The notes: generated by a model from the letters alone, not told the origin. Shown: positions 19,663 through 28,609, numbered from the stretch's first letter. The stretch: 64,000 bases of DNA from CAVQBJ01 sp963724405 (GCA_963724405.1 CAVRUQ010000003.1:558001-622000), one strand, 5' to 3'. Made by a program: numbers and translations.

Positions 19663-19752
19663 AAGTTCGCGGCGCGCCCGGCGCGAACCCCCGCCCCGGC
19701 GCGAACCCCCGCCCCGGCGCGAACCCCCGCCCCGCCGCGAACCCCCGCCCCC

Positions 19753-20223
19753 CTACGCCGTCTGGCGAACCGCGTGGAGCCCGTCGAACAGGAGGTTGAC
19801 CCCGGGCAGGTCGCCCGGCGAGTCGGCCTGGTGGCTCCAGCGCACGACGCCGTCGGGGCCGAACACGATCAGCGCGCGCTCGGCGAAGCCGCCGGGGTGC
19901 AGGACGCCGAGCGTGCGACAGGCGGCGCCCTTGGGCTCGAAGTCCGACAGCTGGGGGATCGTGACGCCGAGCTTCTCGGCGAACGCCGCCTGGGCGTAGC
20001 CGCTGTCGCACGAGACGCCGTAGAGCTCGGCCCCCTCGGCGCGCAGCTCGCCGAGCACCTCCTCGTAGAGCTGCATCTGGGCGGTGCAGACCGAGCTGAA
20101 GGCGAACGGGTAGAAGACGAAGATCGTCGTGCGGCCGAGGAGGTCCTCCTCGGTGAAGGGCCCGCCCTCTGGGCGGGCGAGCGAGAAGCCTGGCGCCGGA
20201 GTTCCCGCCGCCAGCACGCTCAC
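19753..20223 (-). CDS. Peroxiredoxin (AhpE/Bcp-like)
   Basis: A 156-residue thioredoxin-fold peroxidase. The peroxidatic cysteine is Cys-46 in FYPFAFSSVCT, matching PxxxSxxC. Further cysteines near residues 72 and 104 could act in resolution. It reduces peroxides in the cytosol. The GTG start overlaps the rpsO stop as GTGA, so it is coupled to ribosomal protein S15. The two are not functionally linked, and this suggests convenience of expression in growing cells. Confidence 0.9.
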   Translation of the reverse strand: MSVLAAGTPAPGFSLARPEGGPFTEEDLLGRTTIFVFYPFAFSSVCTAQMQLYEEVLGELRAEGAELYGVSCDSGYAQAAFAEKLGVTIPQLSDFEPKGAACRTLGVLHPGGFAERALIVFGPDGVVRWSHQADSPGDLPGVNLLFDGLHAVRQTA

Positions 20224-20489
20224 TTGCGCAGCCCGAGTTCCTTGATCAGCGCGCGATAGCCCTCGAGATCCTCGCGCTGGAGGTAGTCGAGGAAGCGTCG
20301 GCGCCGCCCGACGAGCATGAGCAGCCCACGGCGCGAGTGGTGGTCCTTCTTCTGCTCGCGCAGGTGCTCGGTGAGGTGGTTGATGCGCTCCGTCAGCAGC
20401 GCCACCTGCACGCGGGTGTTGCCGGTGTCGTTCTCGTTCGCGCCGAACTGGGCGACGATCTCGCGCTTGCGATCAAGGGTCATAGTCAT
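20220..20489 (-). CDS. rpsO: 30S ribosomal protein S15
   Basis: An 89-residue protein with the S15 signature HHSRRGLLMLVGRRRRFLDYL, abbreviated here to its core RRGLLMLVGRRRRFLDY, and the N-terminal TGxxRVQVALLTERI segment. It binds the central domain of 16S rRNA. Two ATG codons (20489 and 20483) could serve as start, and no strong ribosome binding site decides between them. It follows ribF by 57 bases in the usual truB-ribF-rpsO-pnp order, here interrupted by two thioredoxin-fold genes before pnp. Confidence 0.96.
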   Translation of the reverse strand: MTMTLDRKREIVAQFGANENDTGNTRVQVALLTERINHLTEHLREQKKDHHSRRGLLMLVGRRRRFLDYLQREDLEGYRALIKELGLRK

Positions 20490-20546
20490 GGCGGCGCCAA
20501 ACGGTAGCAGAGACGCGGACGCCCGCTCCCCGGTCGTCGGCGGACG

Positions 20547-21425
20547 TCAGGCGGTCGCCCGCGCGGCGATGTCGCGCGCCCGGACCACGTCGCTCGCCAT
20601 CTGGTCGACGAGCGCCTCGACGGACTCGAATCGCCGCTCCCCGCGCAGGCGAGCGAGGAAGTCGACGCGCAGTTCACGGCCGTACAGGTCGCCGGAGAAG
20701 TCGAGGATGTACACCTCGACGAGCTCGCCGCGCCCGGAGCCGAACGTCGGGCGCACACCGATGCTCACGGCGGCGGGACGGCCGTCGGCCAGGGCCGCGT
20801 ACACGCCGTGTCCCGGACAGACAAGCCGTTCGTCGGGCACGAGGTTGGCCGTCGGGTAGCCCAGGTCCCGGCCGCGCTGGTCACCGTGCACCACCTCGCC
20901 GTGCATGAAGAACGGCCGCCCGAGGAAATGCGTGGCGGTATCCACCTCCCCGGCGAGCACGAGGCCGCGGATGTGGCTCGAGGAGACGATCTCTCCCTCG
21001 ACCTCGACGAGCGGCGCCACGTGGGTGGCGAAGCGCGAGTCGGCGGCGAGCAGGGCGGTGTCGCCCTGCGCCTTGTGACCGAAGCGGAAGTTCTCGCCGA
21101 CCGACACGTCGGTGGCGGCGAGCGCGCCGACGAGCACGTCGTCGATGAAGCTGGTGGCGGCGCGGGCGGCGAACCCCTCGTCGAAGGGGATCACGATCAG
21201 CTCCTGCACGCCGAGGCCCTCGATGAGCTCGGCCTTTCGGGGCAGGTCGGTCAGCAGCTTCGGCGCATGGGCCGGCGCGACGACCGACGCCGGATGCGGA
21301 TCGAAGGTGAGCACGCTGTCGGCGCCGCGGATGACCTCACGATGGCCGAGATGGACGCCGTCGAACATCCCGACGGCGACGCGGCGCGGTCGGTGCTCGA
21401 GATCGGGGAGACGAGTGACCTTCAC
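20547..21425 (-). CDS. ribF: Bifunctional riboflavin kinase / FAD synthetase
   Basis: A 292-residue enzyme that converts riboflavin to FMN and then FAD. The N-terminal nucleotidylyltransferase domain has GMFDGVHLGH (HxGH at residues 25-28) and SSSHIR. The C-terminal kinase domain has GRDLGYPTANL and the GVYAA segment. The GTG at 21425 gives MKVTRLPDL and fits the family length. A TACAGT box ends 9 bases upstream inside the 23-base gap after truB, so it may be transcribed separately as well as with truB. Confidence 0.95.
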   Translation of the reverse strand: MKVTRLPDLEHRPRRVAVGMFDGVHLGHREVIRGADSVLTFDPHPASVVAPAHAPKLLTDLPRKAELIEGLGVQELIVIPFDEGFAARAATSFIDDVLVGALAATDVSVGENFRFGHKAQGDTALLAADSRFATHVAPLVEVEGEIVSSSHIRGLVLAGEVDTATHFLGRPFFMHGEVVHGDQRGRDLGYPTANLVPDERLVCPGHGVYAALADGRPAAVSIGVRPTFGSGRGELVEVYILDFSGDLYGRELRVDFLARLRGERRFESVEALVDQMASDVVRARDIAARATA

Positions 21426-21448
21426 GGGGCAGGAACTGTATGGGGTTC

Positions 21449-22363
21449 TCAGCCGCGAAAGCCGATCACGGGCTTGTACACGGTTCCCTCGGGTCCGCTC
21501 CGCGGCTCGGCCACCGCGAGCGGCCCGACATCGTCGACGAGCAGCACGAGCTCGGTCGCGGCGCTCACGGCCGGCTCGAGGGCCGCGGCGCCCGGATGAC
21601 GGGCCACCGTCGGCGCCTGGAGCGCCAGGTCGCCCTCGGACACCGCGACCCCGTGCGCGGCCACCCGAGCCGCCTCGCCGCTCAGCCGGGCGTGGGGCAG
21701 GAAGGCGAGCGCCCGCTCGAGCGCCAGCGGAGCGAGACGCGCGGCCTCGGCCGGCAACGGGGGCGCGACCGCGTCGAGGACCGAGAACGGCCCGATGTCG
21801 GTGCGCCGCAGCTCCACGCAGTAGGCGTCCCCGAGCTCGGCGATCAGGCTGCGCACGTACGTTCCGGCCGAGCACTCGATGTCGAACGCCGCGCGATCCC
21901 CCTCGCGCCAGCGCTGGTGGAAGCGGTAGACGGTCACCGTCCGCTCGGCGAGCTCGAACTCCTCCCCCCGCCGGGCCCGGGCGTACGCGCGCTGTCCGCC
22001 GACCTTGACCGCCGAGTAGCGCGGCGGGCGCTGGCGCACGATCCCCGTGGGCAGGTTCGGGGGGTCGGGCGGAACGCGCCCGGTCTCCGTGATCTCGCCC
22101 TCGGGATCCTGCGTGCTCGACACGGCGCCGAGCCGGGCGATCGTCTCGTAGCGCTTGGGGAGCGCCATCAGCAGGGGTTGCAGCCGCGTCGCACGCCCGA
22201 GGAGGACGAGCAGCAGGCCGGTGGCGAACGGGTCGAGCGTGCCGGCGTGCCCGACGCGCACGCGCTCCCCTCGGCTCGGCGTCCCGAGCGCGCGGCGCAC
22301 CGCGGCGACCACGCCGTGCGAGCTCATGCCCGCGGGCTTGTCGATGAGCAGCACGCCGTCCAC
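21449..22363 (-). CDS. truB: tRNA pseudouridine(55) synthase
   Basis: A 304-residue enzyme that makes pseudouridine 55 in the T-loop of tRNAs. The N-terminal LLIDKPAGMSSH and GHAGTLDPFATG motifs are present, with catalytic Asp-44. The KRYE segment in LMALPKRYETIARLG is also typical. The gene begins 12 bases after nrnA ends, as part of the rimP-to-rpsO cluster. Confidence 0.96.
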   Translation of the reverse strand: MDGVLLIDKPAGMSSHGVVAAVRRALGTPSRGERVRVGHAGTLDPFATGLLLVLLGRATRLQPLLMALPKRYETIARLGAVSSTQDPEGEITETGRVPPDPPNLPTGIVRQRPPRYSAVKVGGQRAYARARRGEEFELAERTVTVYRFHQRWREGDRAAFDIECSAGTYVRSLIAELGDAYCVELRRTDIGPFSVLDAVAPPLPAEAARLAPLALERALAFLPHARLSGEAARVAAHGVAVSEGDLALQAPTVARHPGAAALEPAVSAATELVLLVDDVGPLAVAEPRSGPEGTVYKPVIGFRG

Positions 22364-22375
22364 GGCGTCGCGCGC

Positions 22376-23404
22376 TCAGGCAGCCGTCGGTGCCGGCGAC
22401 CCGGCGGCCGTCCCGAGCTGCTCGGCGACGGCGCGGCGCAGGAACGCGACGAGCTCTTCGACGTCCAGGTCGGTCGAGAAGCCGGCGGCGCGGCGGTGCC
22501 CGCCGCCGCCCTGAGCGCGGGCGATCGCCGACACGTCGACATCGTCATCCGTGGCCCGCAGCGAGACCTTGCGCTCCGCACGGCGGTCCTCGCCCGTGAG
22601 CTCGCGGCTCAGTGCGGCCACCTTCGTGCCCTGGACGGCCCGTAGGTTGTCGATGATCCCCTCCGAGTAGCTCTCCTCGGCCCCGGTCTCGGCGAAGTCC
22701 TCGGCGGTCAGGTAGGCGAAGGTCAGCGCGCCGTCGTCGTGGCGACTGACGTTGCGCAGCGCTCGCGCCAGCAGCGCGAGCTTGGCGAGCGGCATGTCCT
22801 CGTACAGTCGGCGGTAGATCGCCTGCACGTCGACGCCCGCCGTGATGAGCTCGGCCGCCATCTCGTGGGCGCGGGGGCCGGTGTTCTCGTACATGAAGCG
22901 GCCGGTGTCGGTGATGAGCCCGACGTACAGCGCCTCGGCGACCGCCGGCGTCGGCGTGACACCGAGCCCGTGCATGAGATCCCAGACGATCTCGGCCGTG
23001 CACGACGCGCTCGGCAGGACATAGTTGAGCGTCCCGAAGCGGGTGTTGTCGTGGTGGTGGTCGATATTCAGCAGCTCGGGGCCGTTGAACAGGGCGTGGG
23101 CCGGGTTGCGGTCGATGTTCCCGCAGTCGAGGAACACGATGCGACGCTCGGCGGTGTCGTCGGGAGCGCTCGAGATGAGTCCGTCGAGGCGGAAGAAGCG
23201 GTATTCGACCGGCAGCGGGAACTCATCCGGGGCCATGAACATGACCGAGTCCTTGCCGAGTGCCGTCAGGATCCCCTGCATGGCAACGAGCGAGCCGAGC
23301 GCGTCGCCGTCGGCGTTCTCGTGGGTGACGAGCAGGAAACGTTCGCCGGCGCGGATCCAGTCTAGGACCTCGGCCCGCCGCTCCGCCGACGCTTTCTCGC
23401 TCAC
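22376..23404 (-). CDS. nrnA: DHH/DHHA1 phosphoesterase (NrnA-like oligoribonuclease / pAp phosphatase)
   Basis: A 342-residue DHH-family protein that degrades short oligoribonucleotides and may dephosphorylate pAp. Motif I is THENADGDALGS (residues 27-38) and the DHHH core lies in LNIDHHHDNTRFG near residue 115. The C-terminal DHHA1 domain ends with the GGGGHRRAAGF signature that contacts nucleic acid. The GTG start overlaps the rbfA stop in GTGA. The rbfA-nrnA-truB order matches other actinobacteria. Confidence 0.93.
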   Translation of the reverse strand: MSEKASAERRAEVLDWIRAGERFLLVTHENADGDALGSLVAMQGILTALGKDSVMFMAPDEFPLPVEYRFFRLDGLISSAPDDTAERRIVFLDCGNIDRNPAHALFNGPELLNIDHHHDNTRFGTLNYVLPSASCTAEIVWDLMHGLGVTPTPAVAEALYVGLITDTGRFMYENTGPRAHEMAAELITAGVDVQAIYRRLYEDMPLAKLALLARALRNVSRHDDGALTFAYLTAEDFAETGAEESYSEGIIDNLRAVQGTKVAALSRELTGEDRRAERKVSLRATDDDVDVSAIARAQGGGGHRRAAGFSTDLDVEELVAFLRRAVAEQLGTAAGSPAPTAA

Positions 23405-23778
23405 GACGCGGACCCGCCGGGTCCCTGCCCCGAGTCCGGTGCATCCGGATTGGCGAGGATCGAGCCGAGGCGCATCGCCCGGTCGGTCGTCTCGTCGTAT
23501 TGGAAGCTGAGCGTCGGCGTGCGCTTGAGGCGCAGCTCGCCGGCGATGCGACTCTGCAGGTATCCGTGGGCGCTCTGCAGCCCGTCGAGCGACGCCGCGC
23601 GCTCGTCGGTGCTCCCGAGCACGCTGACGTACACCCGCGCATGGCGCAGGTCGGGACTGGTCCTGACGTCGGTCACGGTGATGAATCCCACTCGCGGGTC
23701 TTTCAACTCGCCCGCCACGACGTCGCCGATCACCTGACGGATCGCCTCGTCGACGCGGCGCATGCGGTCAGAACGCAT
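23401..23778 (-). CDS. rbfA: 30S ribosome-binding factor A
   Basis: A 125-residue KH-like protein that helps mature the 5' end of 16S rRNA and the 30S subunit. It shows RVDEAIRQVIGDVVAGELKDPRVGFITVTDV at the N-terminus (core: ELKDPRVGFITVTDV) and the HARVYVSVLG segment. The ATG at 23778 has GAAGGA 5 bases upstream, which decides the start. The C-terminus overlaps nrnA by 4 bases. Confidence 0.95.
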   Translation of the reverse strand: MRSDRMRRVDEAIRQVIGDVVAGELKDPRVGFITVTDVRTSPDLRHARVYVSVLGSTDERAASLDGLQSAHGYLQSRIAGELRLKRTPTLSFQYDETTDRAMRLGSILANPDAPDSGQGPGGSAS

Positions 23779-23889
23779 CCTATTCCTTCGTTGGGCTTCC
23801 GATCCCGCGCGGAGCGAGTCGCTGCTCCGGGCGAGGGACGGCCTTCATGATGGTGGCGGCGGACCGACATGCGCGCGCGGCGCGGGCCG

Positions 23890-26349
23890 TCAGGCGAGCT
23901 CGCGCTCGACCTGGCGCGTCTCGTAGGACTCGATCACGTCGCCTTCGTGCAGATCCTGGAAGTTGGCGAGCACGATGCCGCATTCGAAGCCGGCGCTCAC
24001 CTCGCGCACGTCCTCGTTGAAGCGGCGCAGGCTGGCGATCGTCGTGTCGTAGATGATCGTGCCGTCGCGCACGACGCGCGCACGGGCGCCGCGCGTGACC
24101 TTGCCCTCGGTGACGTGGGAGCCGGCGATCGTCCCGATGCGCGAGGCCTTGAACAGCTGGCGCACCTCGGCCTGCCCGAGCGTCGACTCGACCTCCTCGG
24201 GCTCGAGCATGCCCTGCATCGCCGCGCGCAGCTCCTCGATGGCGCGATAGATGACGGTGTAGGAGCGGATCTCGACGCCCTCGCGATCGGCGAGCGAGCG
24301 CGCGTCGCCGACGGGCCGCACGTTGAAGGCGAGGACGACACCGGTCGAGGCCGACGCCAGCATGACGTCGGACTCGGTGATGCCGCCGACGCCGCGATGG
24401 ACGATGTTGACCGTCACCTCGTCCTGGGGGAGCTTGGCGATCTCGTCCTCGATCGCCTCGAGCGAGCCCGCGACGTCGGCCTTGACGACGAGATTGAGCT
24501 CCTTGACGGTTCCCTCCTGGGCGAGGCGGAAGACGTCCTCGAGGGACACCTTGCGGCCCGAGCGCCGGGCGAGCGCCTCCGTCTTGAGGCGGTTGGCGCG
24601 CTCACCGGCCAGCTGCCGGGCGCGCCGCTCGTTCTCGACCACCCGCACGACCTCGCCGGCCTCGGGCACGCCGTCGAACCCGAGCACCTCGACCGGGTCA
24701 CCCGGCGTCGCGGCCGTCATCTTCGCTCCGGTGAAGTCGTGCATCGCCCGTACCCGGCCGAAGTGGGCGCCGGCCACGAGCGCGTCGCCGACGCGCAGCG
24801 TGCCGCGCTGGATGAGGATCGTGACGACCGGGCCGCGTCCGGGGTCGAGCTTGGACTCGATGACCGTGCCGGACGCCTCGGCCTTGCTGTTGGAGCGCAG
24901 CTCCTCGAGGTCGGCGACGACCTGAAGGGTGTCAAGGAGATCATCGAGGCCGTCGTGGGTCTTCGCGCTCACGTCGACGAACTCGGTCTCCCCACCCCAC
25001 TCCGACGGCTGCAGGCCGCGCTGGGTGAGCTCGGTGCGCACGCGATCGGGCTGCGCGCCCTCCTTGTCGATCTTGTTGACCGCGACGACGATGGGCACGT
25101 CGGCCGCCTTGGCGTGGTCGATCGCCTCGTCGGTCTGCGGCTTGGCGCCGTCGTCCGCGGCGACGACGATGACCGCGATATCGGTCACGCTCGCCCCGCG
25201 GGCACGCATCGCCGTGAAGGCCTCGTGACCCGGGGTGTCCAGGAACGTGATCGCCTTGCCGTTGTGGCGCACCGTGTAGGCGCCGATGTGCTGGGTGATC
25301 CCGCCGGCCTCGCCGGCCGCGACCTCCGTCGACCGGATCGCGTCGAGCAGTGACGTCTTGCCGTGATCGACGTGACCCATGATCGTCACGACGGGCGGGC
25401 GTTCGGTGAGGTCCTCGTCGGCATCCTCGAACACCGGCTCGGCGTCAACGTCGTCGGCGGCGTGCACGATCTCGATCTGCTTGTCGAACTCGTCGGCGAT
25501 CACCTGCACGGCCTCGTCGGCGAGCGTCTGCGTCAGCGTCGCCATCTCACCGAGCGACATGAGCTTCTTGATGATCTCGGGCACCGGCACGCCCAGGTAC
25601 TCGGCGACGTCCTTGACCGTCGATCCCGAGTTGACGCGGATGACGTCGGTCGCCGTCGACGCGCTGTTATCGATCGGGGCGATCGTGTCGTCGTAGGTGC
25701 CGCGGCGACGCCGCCCGCGGCGCGGACGGCGCTGCGGTTGGTTGGCCGGGCCGCCCTGCTGGCGGCGCGAGGCCTGCGAGTCGATGACGACGCGACGCCG
25801 GCCACCGGGTCCGACGCCACCGGGAGTGCGCTCCCCGGTGCGCGAGTCGCGGGTCGGCCGGACCGGTCGCGCGGACTCGGCGCCGCCGCCGCTCGCCGCG
25901 GCGGGCGGCGTGCCGTCGGGCGAGGCCGCGGGCGGCGGTGCCGGTGCGCCCGGCTGGGCGGGGGCCGCGGGCGCCGGAGCGGCCGCGGGCGCGGCCGCCG
26001 TCGGCGCGGCAGTCGGTGCGCCCGCGCTCGGGGCCGCGGGCGCCTGCGCCGCGGCGGGCGCCGGCGCCGGCGCCGGTGCAGACGGAGGCGCGCTCGCGGG
26101 GGCAGGGGCGGCGGCGGCGGGAGCGGCGGACGCCGGGGCCGGGGGATCGCTCTTCGCCGCGCTCGGCTGCGGCGAGGCCGAGGCGCCGTTGGGGCCGGCG
26201 CCGTTGCCGATCACGCGCAGCGCGTCGCTCTCCTCCACCGAGGACGCGGCCGCCTTCGCGTCGATGCCGGCGGCGTGCAGCTTCTCGAGCAACTCCTTGC
26301 TCGAGAGCCCGTGCTCCTTGGCGATCTCGTGAACTCTCTTCTTGGACAT
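23890..26349 (-). CDS. infB: Translation initiation factor IF-2
   Basis: An 819-residue GTPase that places initiator tRNA on the 30S subunit. The IF2 N-terminal domain (MSKKRVHEIAKEHG) is followed by a long Ala/Pro-rich disordered segment (about residues 55-180) and a basic Arg-rich patch (RRPRRGRRRRG). The GTPase core has G1 GHVDHGKTSLLD near residue 324, G3 DTPGHEAF and G4 NKID. The beta-barrel domains follow. The ATG at 26349 overlaps the ylxR stop by one base (TGATG). There is a 111-bp gap before rbfA, without clear signals. Confidence 0.97.
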   Translation of the reverse strand: MSKKRVHEIAKEHGLSSKELLEKLHAAGIDAKAAASSVEESDALRVIGNGAGPNGASASPQPSAAKSDPPAPASAAPAAAAPAPASAPPSAPAPAPAPAAAQAPAAPSAGAPTAAPTAAAPAAAPAPAAPAQPGAPAPPPAASPDGTPPAAASGGGAESARPVRPTRDSRTGERTPGGVGPGGRRRVVIDSQASRRQQGGPANQPQRRPRRGRRRRGTYDDTIAPIDNSASTATDVIRVNSGSTVKDVAEYLGVPVPEIIKKLMSLGEMATLTQTLADEAVQVIADEFDKQIEIVHAADDVDAEPVFEDADEDLTERPPVVTIMGHVDHGKTSLLDAIRSTEVAAGEAGGITQHIGAYTVRHNGKAITFLDTPGHEAFTAMRARGASVTDIAVIVVAADDGAKPQTDEAIDHAKAADVPIVVAVNKIDKEGAQPDRVRTELTQRGLQPSEWGGETEFVDVSAKTHDGLDDLLDTLQVVADLEELRSNSKAEASGTVIESKLDPGRGPVVTILIQRGTLRVGDALVAGAHFGRVRAMHDFTGAKMTAATPGDPVEVLGFDGVPEAGEVVRVVENERRARQLAGERANRLKTEALARRSGRKVSLEDVFRLAQEGTVKELNLVVKADVAGSLEAIEDEIAKLPQDEVTVNIVHRGVGGITESDVMLASASTGVVLAFNVRPVGDARSLADREGVEIRSYTVIYRAIEELRAAMQGMLEPEEVESTLGQAEVRQLFKASRIGTIAGSHVTEGKVTRGARARVVRDGTIIYDTTIASLRRFNEDVREVSAGFECGIVLANFQDLHEGDVIESYETRQVERELA

Positions 26350-26636
26350 CAGACGCTCGATTCTACGAACTCGTCGCCGATCGACACGCGCGCGCGGAAG
26401 GCGCGCGACAGACCGCCGCGCTGCAGCGCGCGCCGCAGGCATGCCGCGGCGGGGGCCGCGACGCGTTCATCGCGGCACAGGTACGCGCCGCGACCGGGCA
26501 GGCGCTGGGCCGGGTCGAGCACGGCGGTGCGCTCCGCGCCCCGCGCGGGGCGCGGAGCGGTCGGGTCGAGCGCGAGGCGCGCGAGCGTCGCCTTCGGCGC
26601 CACGCGTCCGCATCCGACGCAGCGGCGCTGGGGCAC
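26349..26636 (-). CDS. ylxR: YlxR family RNA-binding protein
   Basis: A 95-residue small basic protein of the YlxR (DUF448) family. It has RRCVGCGRVAPK at the N-terminus and the core signature LPGRGAYLC near residue 45. Family members sit between nusA and infB in many bacteria and bind RNA or act on RNase P or nucleoid functions, depending on the report. Here it starts 8 bases after nusA and abuts infB, the canonical position. Confidence 0.93.
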   Translation of the reverse strand: MPQRRCVGCGRVAPKATLARLALDPTAPRPARGAERTAVLDPAQRLPGRGAYLCRDERVAAPAAACLRRALQRGGLSRAFRARVSIGDEFVESSV

Positions 26637-26644
26637 GTGGCCCG

Positions 26645-28150
26645 CTATGACGTGGGCTCCGTGGCGACCGACGGGTCGGGCGCCTCGTCGGCGACGCCGT
26701 TGGACTCGTGGGCCGGCTCGCTCGGCGCCGAGGTCTCGCCGGGCGGGTCGGCCGCCGGTGCATCGCCGGCGACGACCGGCACGGCCGCCGCCTCGGCGAT
26801 CGGCGCCTCGCTCGCAGGCTCGGGTGCGGGCGCCTCGGGCGCGGCCGCGGCCGGCTCGCCCTCGGCGGGGCCGTCACCCGCGTCGCCGGGAGCGACGTCG
26901 GCGACGTGGTCGCCCTCGACGTGAGCGAGCGCCTGGTGGGCGTCGAGGCCGCAGTAGCGCGATCCGGGCAGCGCCGCGTTCGGGCAGCGACGGCCGTTGG
27001 AGAGGATCGCCGCGCAGCGCCCCTGCACCTCCTCCTCCTCGTAGCCGTGCTCGGCCTCCTCGGCCGCGAACTCGGTCTCCGAGCGGATGTCGACGCGCCA
27101 GCCGGTCAGTCGCGCGGCGAGGCGGGCGTTCTGGCCCTCGCGCCCGATCGCGAGCGAGAGCTGATCGTCGGGGACGATCACCGTCGCCTGCTTGGCGTCG
27201 TCGTCGACGAGCACCTCGCGCACGCGGGCGGGCGAGAGCGCCTTGGCCACGAAGCGGGCCGGCTCGTCGTTGAAGGGGATGATGTCGATCTTCTCGCCGC
27301 GCAGCTCGGAGACGACCATGCGCACGCGCGAGCCGCGCGGCCCGACGCACGCCCCGACGGGGTCGACGCCGTCGGCGTGCGAGACGACCGCGATCTTCGA
27401 GCGGTAGCCGGGCTCACGCGCGACGTTGGCGATCTCGACGAGTCCGTCGGCGATCTCGGGCACCTCGAGCTCGAACAGCTTCTTGATCAGCTCGGGGTCG
27501 CGTCGCGACACGATGATCGACGGGCCCTTCGTGGAGGGCGACACCTCCTTGATGACGGCCTTGATGCGCTGCGAGTGGTCGTAGCGCTCACCGTCCACCT
27601 GCTCGGACTTCGGCAGCAGGGCCTCGACACGCTCGCGCAGCTGCACGAGCGTGTAGCGCGAATCGGACTGCTGCACGATGCCGGTGATGAGCTCGCCCAC
27701 GCGGTCGCGGTACTCCTCGAACATCATGTCCCGCTCGGCCTCGCGGATGCGCTGGAGGATGACCTGCTTCGCCGTCTGCGCCGCGATGCGCCCGAAGTCG
27801 TCGGGCGTGACGTCGCGCTCGTCGATCTGGTCGCGGTACTGGGCGAACTTGGCCGGATCGATCTCCGGGTCCTCGGGCTCGCGCAGCTCGCCGGTCTCCG
27901 GATCGACGACCGTGCCCTCGTCGATCGTCTCGACGATGAGGTGCGCCTCGAGGCGCTCGGGGATGATCAGCTCGATGACCCTGAAGTCGGCCGTGTCACG
28001 GTCCATCTCGACGCGGGCGTACTTGGCCGAGCCGGGCTGCTTCTTGTACGCGGAGAGGAGCGCGTCCTCGAGCGCGATCATCAGCTTCTCCGGCTCGATG
28101 CCCTTCTCGCGCGCCAGCGCGTGCATGGCCTCCAGGATCTCGCGTGACAT
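26645..28150 (-). CDS. nusA: Transcription termination/antitermination factor NusA with a zinc-finger-like C-terminal tail
   Basis: A 501-residue RNA polymerase-binding factor controlling pausing, termination and antitermination. It has an N-terminal polymerase-binding domain (1-140), an S1 domain (about 150-220) and two KH domains (about 240-360, with GACVGPRGSRV and SLAIGREGQNARLA). The ATG at 28150 has GGAGGAG 5 bases upstream. After the KH domains comes an acidic segment, then a C-X9-C-X10-C-X4-H array (Cys-379, Cys-389, Cys-400, His-405) with SNGRRCPNAALPGSRYC. A disordered acidic Ala/Pro/Glu-rich tail follows to the end. The finger and tail are not part of standard NusA. Confidence 0.95.
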   Translation of the reverse strand: MSREILEAMHALAREKGIEPEKLMIALEDALLSAYKKQPGSAKYARVEMDRDTADFRVIELIIPERLEAHLIVETIDEGTVVDPETGELREPEDPEIDPAKFAQYRDQIDERDVTPDDFGRIAAQTAKQVILQRIREAERDMMFEEYRDRVGELITGIVQQSDSRYTLVQLRERVEALLPKSEQVDGERYDHSQRIKAVIKEVSPSTKGPSIIVSRRDPELIKKLFELEVPEIADGLVEIANVAREPGYRSKIAVVSHADGVDPVGACVGPRGSRVRMVVSELRGEKIDIIPFNDEPARFVAKALSPARVREVLVDDDAKQATVIVPDDQLSLAIGREGQNARLAARLTGWRVDIRSETEFAAEEAEHGYEEEEVQGRCAAILSNGRRCPNAALPGSRYCGLDAHQALAHVEGDHVADVAPGDAGDGPAEGEPAAAAPEAPAPEPASEAPIAEAAAVPVVAGDAPAADPPGETSAPSEPAHESNGVADEAPDPSVATEPTS

Positions 28151-28152
28151 GG

Positions 28153-28593
28153 CTACTCCTCCACGAGGTTGGAACGACTGATTTCCGAGTACGGGATCGC
28201 GACGACCCCCTCGGCGGCCGCCAGCGTGACCTCGTCGTCGGTGGCACCGACGAGCTCGCCCGTGTAGCTGCGCGCACGTGAGCGCTCGCCCTCCAGCGAG
28301 CTGTCGTGCGCTGAGCGCAACCTCACCCGGGCGCGCCGCCCGACGAAGCGACGGAAGTGCGCCGGCTTCGTGAGCGGGCGCTCCGTCCCCGGCGAGGACA
28401 CCTCGAGTGCGTACCGCTCGCGCAGGTCGGCGAGCTCGTGCGTGACGCGCTCGCACAGCGCGAGCGTCACGCCGTCCGGATGATCGATGAACACGCGCAG
28501 CGTCGAGCCGCCGACGACCTCGGCGAGCAGCACCTCGACGTCCGGCTCGCTCACGGCGAGTCGCGTCTCGATGTCGGTTTGCAGCGCGTTCAT
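28153..28593 (-). CDS. rimP: Ribosome maturation factor RimP
   Basis: A 146-residue protein of 30S subunit maturation. It carries the family motifs VFIDHPDGVTLALCERVTHEL (core: CERVTHEL) and YALEVSSPGTERPL. The ATG at 28593 has AAGGA 7 bases upstream, just behind a terminator-like hairpin. nusA starts 2 bases after its stop. It is the first gene of the rimP-nusA-ylxR-infB-rbfA-nrnA-truB run. Confidence 0.94.
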   Translation of the reverse strand: MNALQTDIETRLAVSEPDVEVLLAEVVGGSTLRVFIDHPDGVTLALCERVTHELADLRERYALEVSSPGTERPLTKPAHFRRFVGRRARVRLRSAHDSSLEGERSRARSYTGELVGATDDEVTLAAAEGVVAIPYSEISRSNLVEE

Positions 28594-28609
28594 ATTTGGG
28601 TCCTTACGC

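Larger units (their letters stand above)
19242..19752. repeat. 511-bp intergenic region made of repeated hairpin units and an 18-bp tandem repeat
   Basis: No gene is seen here. Two related units of about 90 bp lie at about 19366-19455 and 19583-19675. Each ends in a GGGCGnAG…TCGATCTT segment followed by a stem TTGnTCGATCTT / AAGATCGAnCAA with a 13-base loop. Partial copies of the GGTCGAGTCCG(G/A)CGGAC segment occur at 19511 and 19584. The region ends in four copies of an 18-bp unit (GCGCGAACCCCCGCCCCG, the last degenerate) at 19681-19752, directly next to the peroxiredoxin stop. The whole separates the rpsO-peroxiredoxin end from the DsbA-like gene. Confidence 0.75.

Noticed and set aside
19681..19752. 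Four tandem 18-bp units looked like a possible CRISPR array
   Set aside because: The units touch each other without spacers and no cas genes are present. They are a simple tandem repeat.
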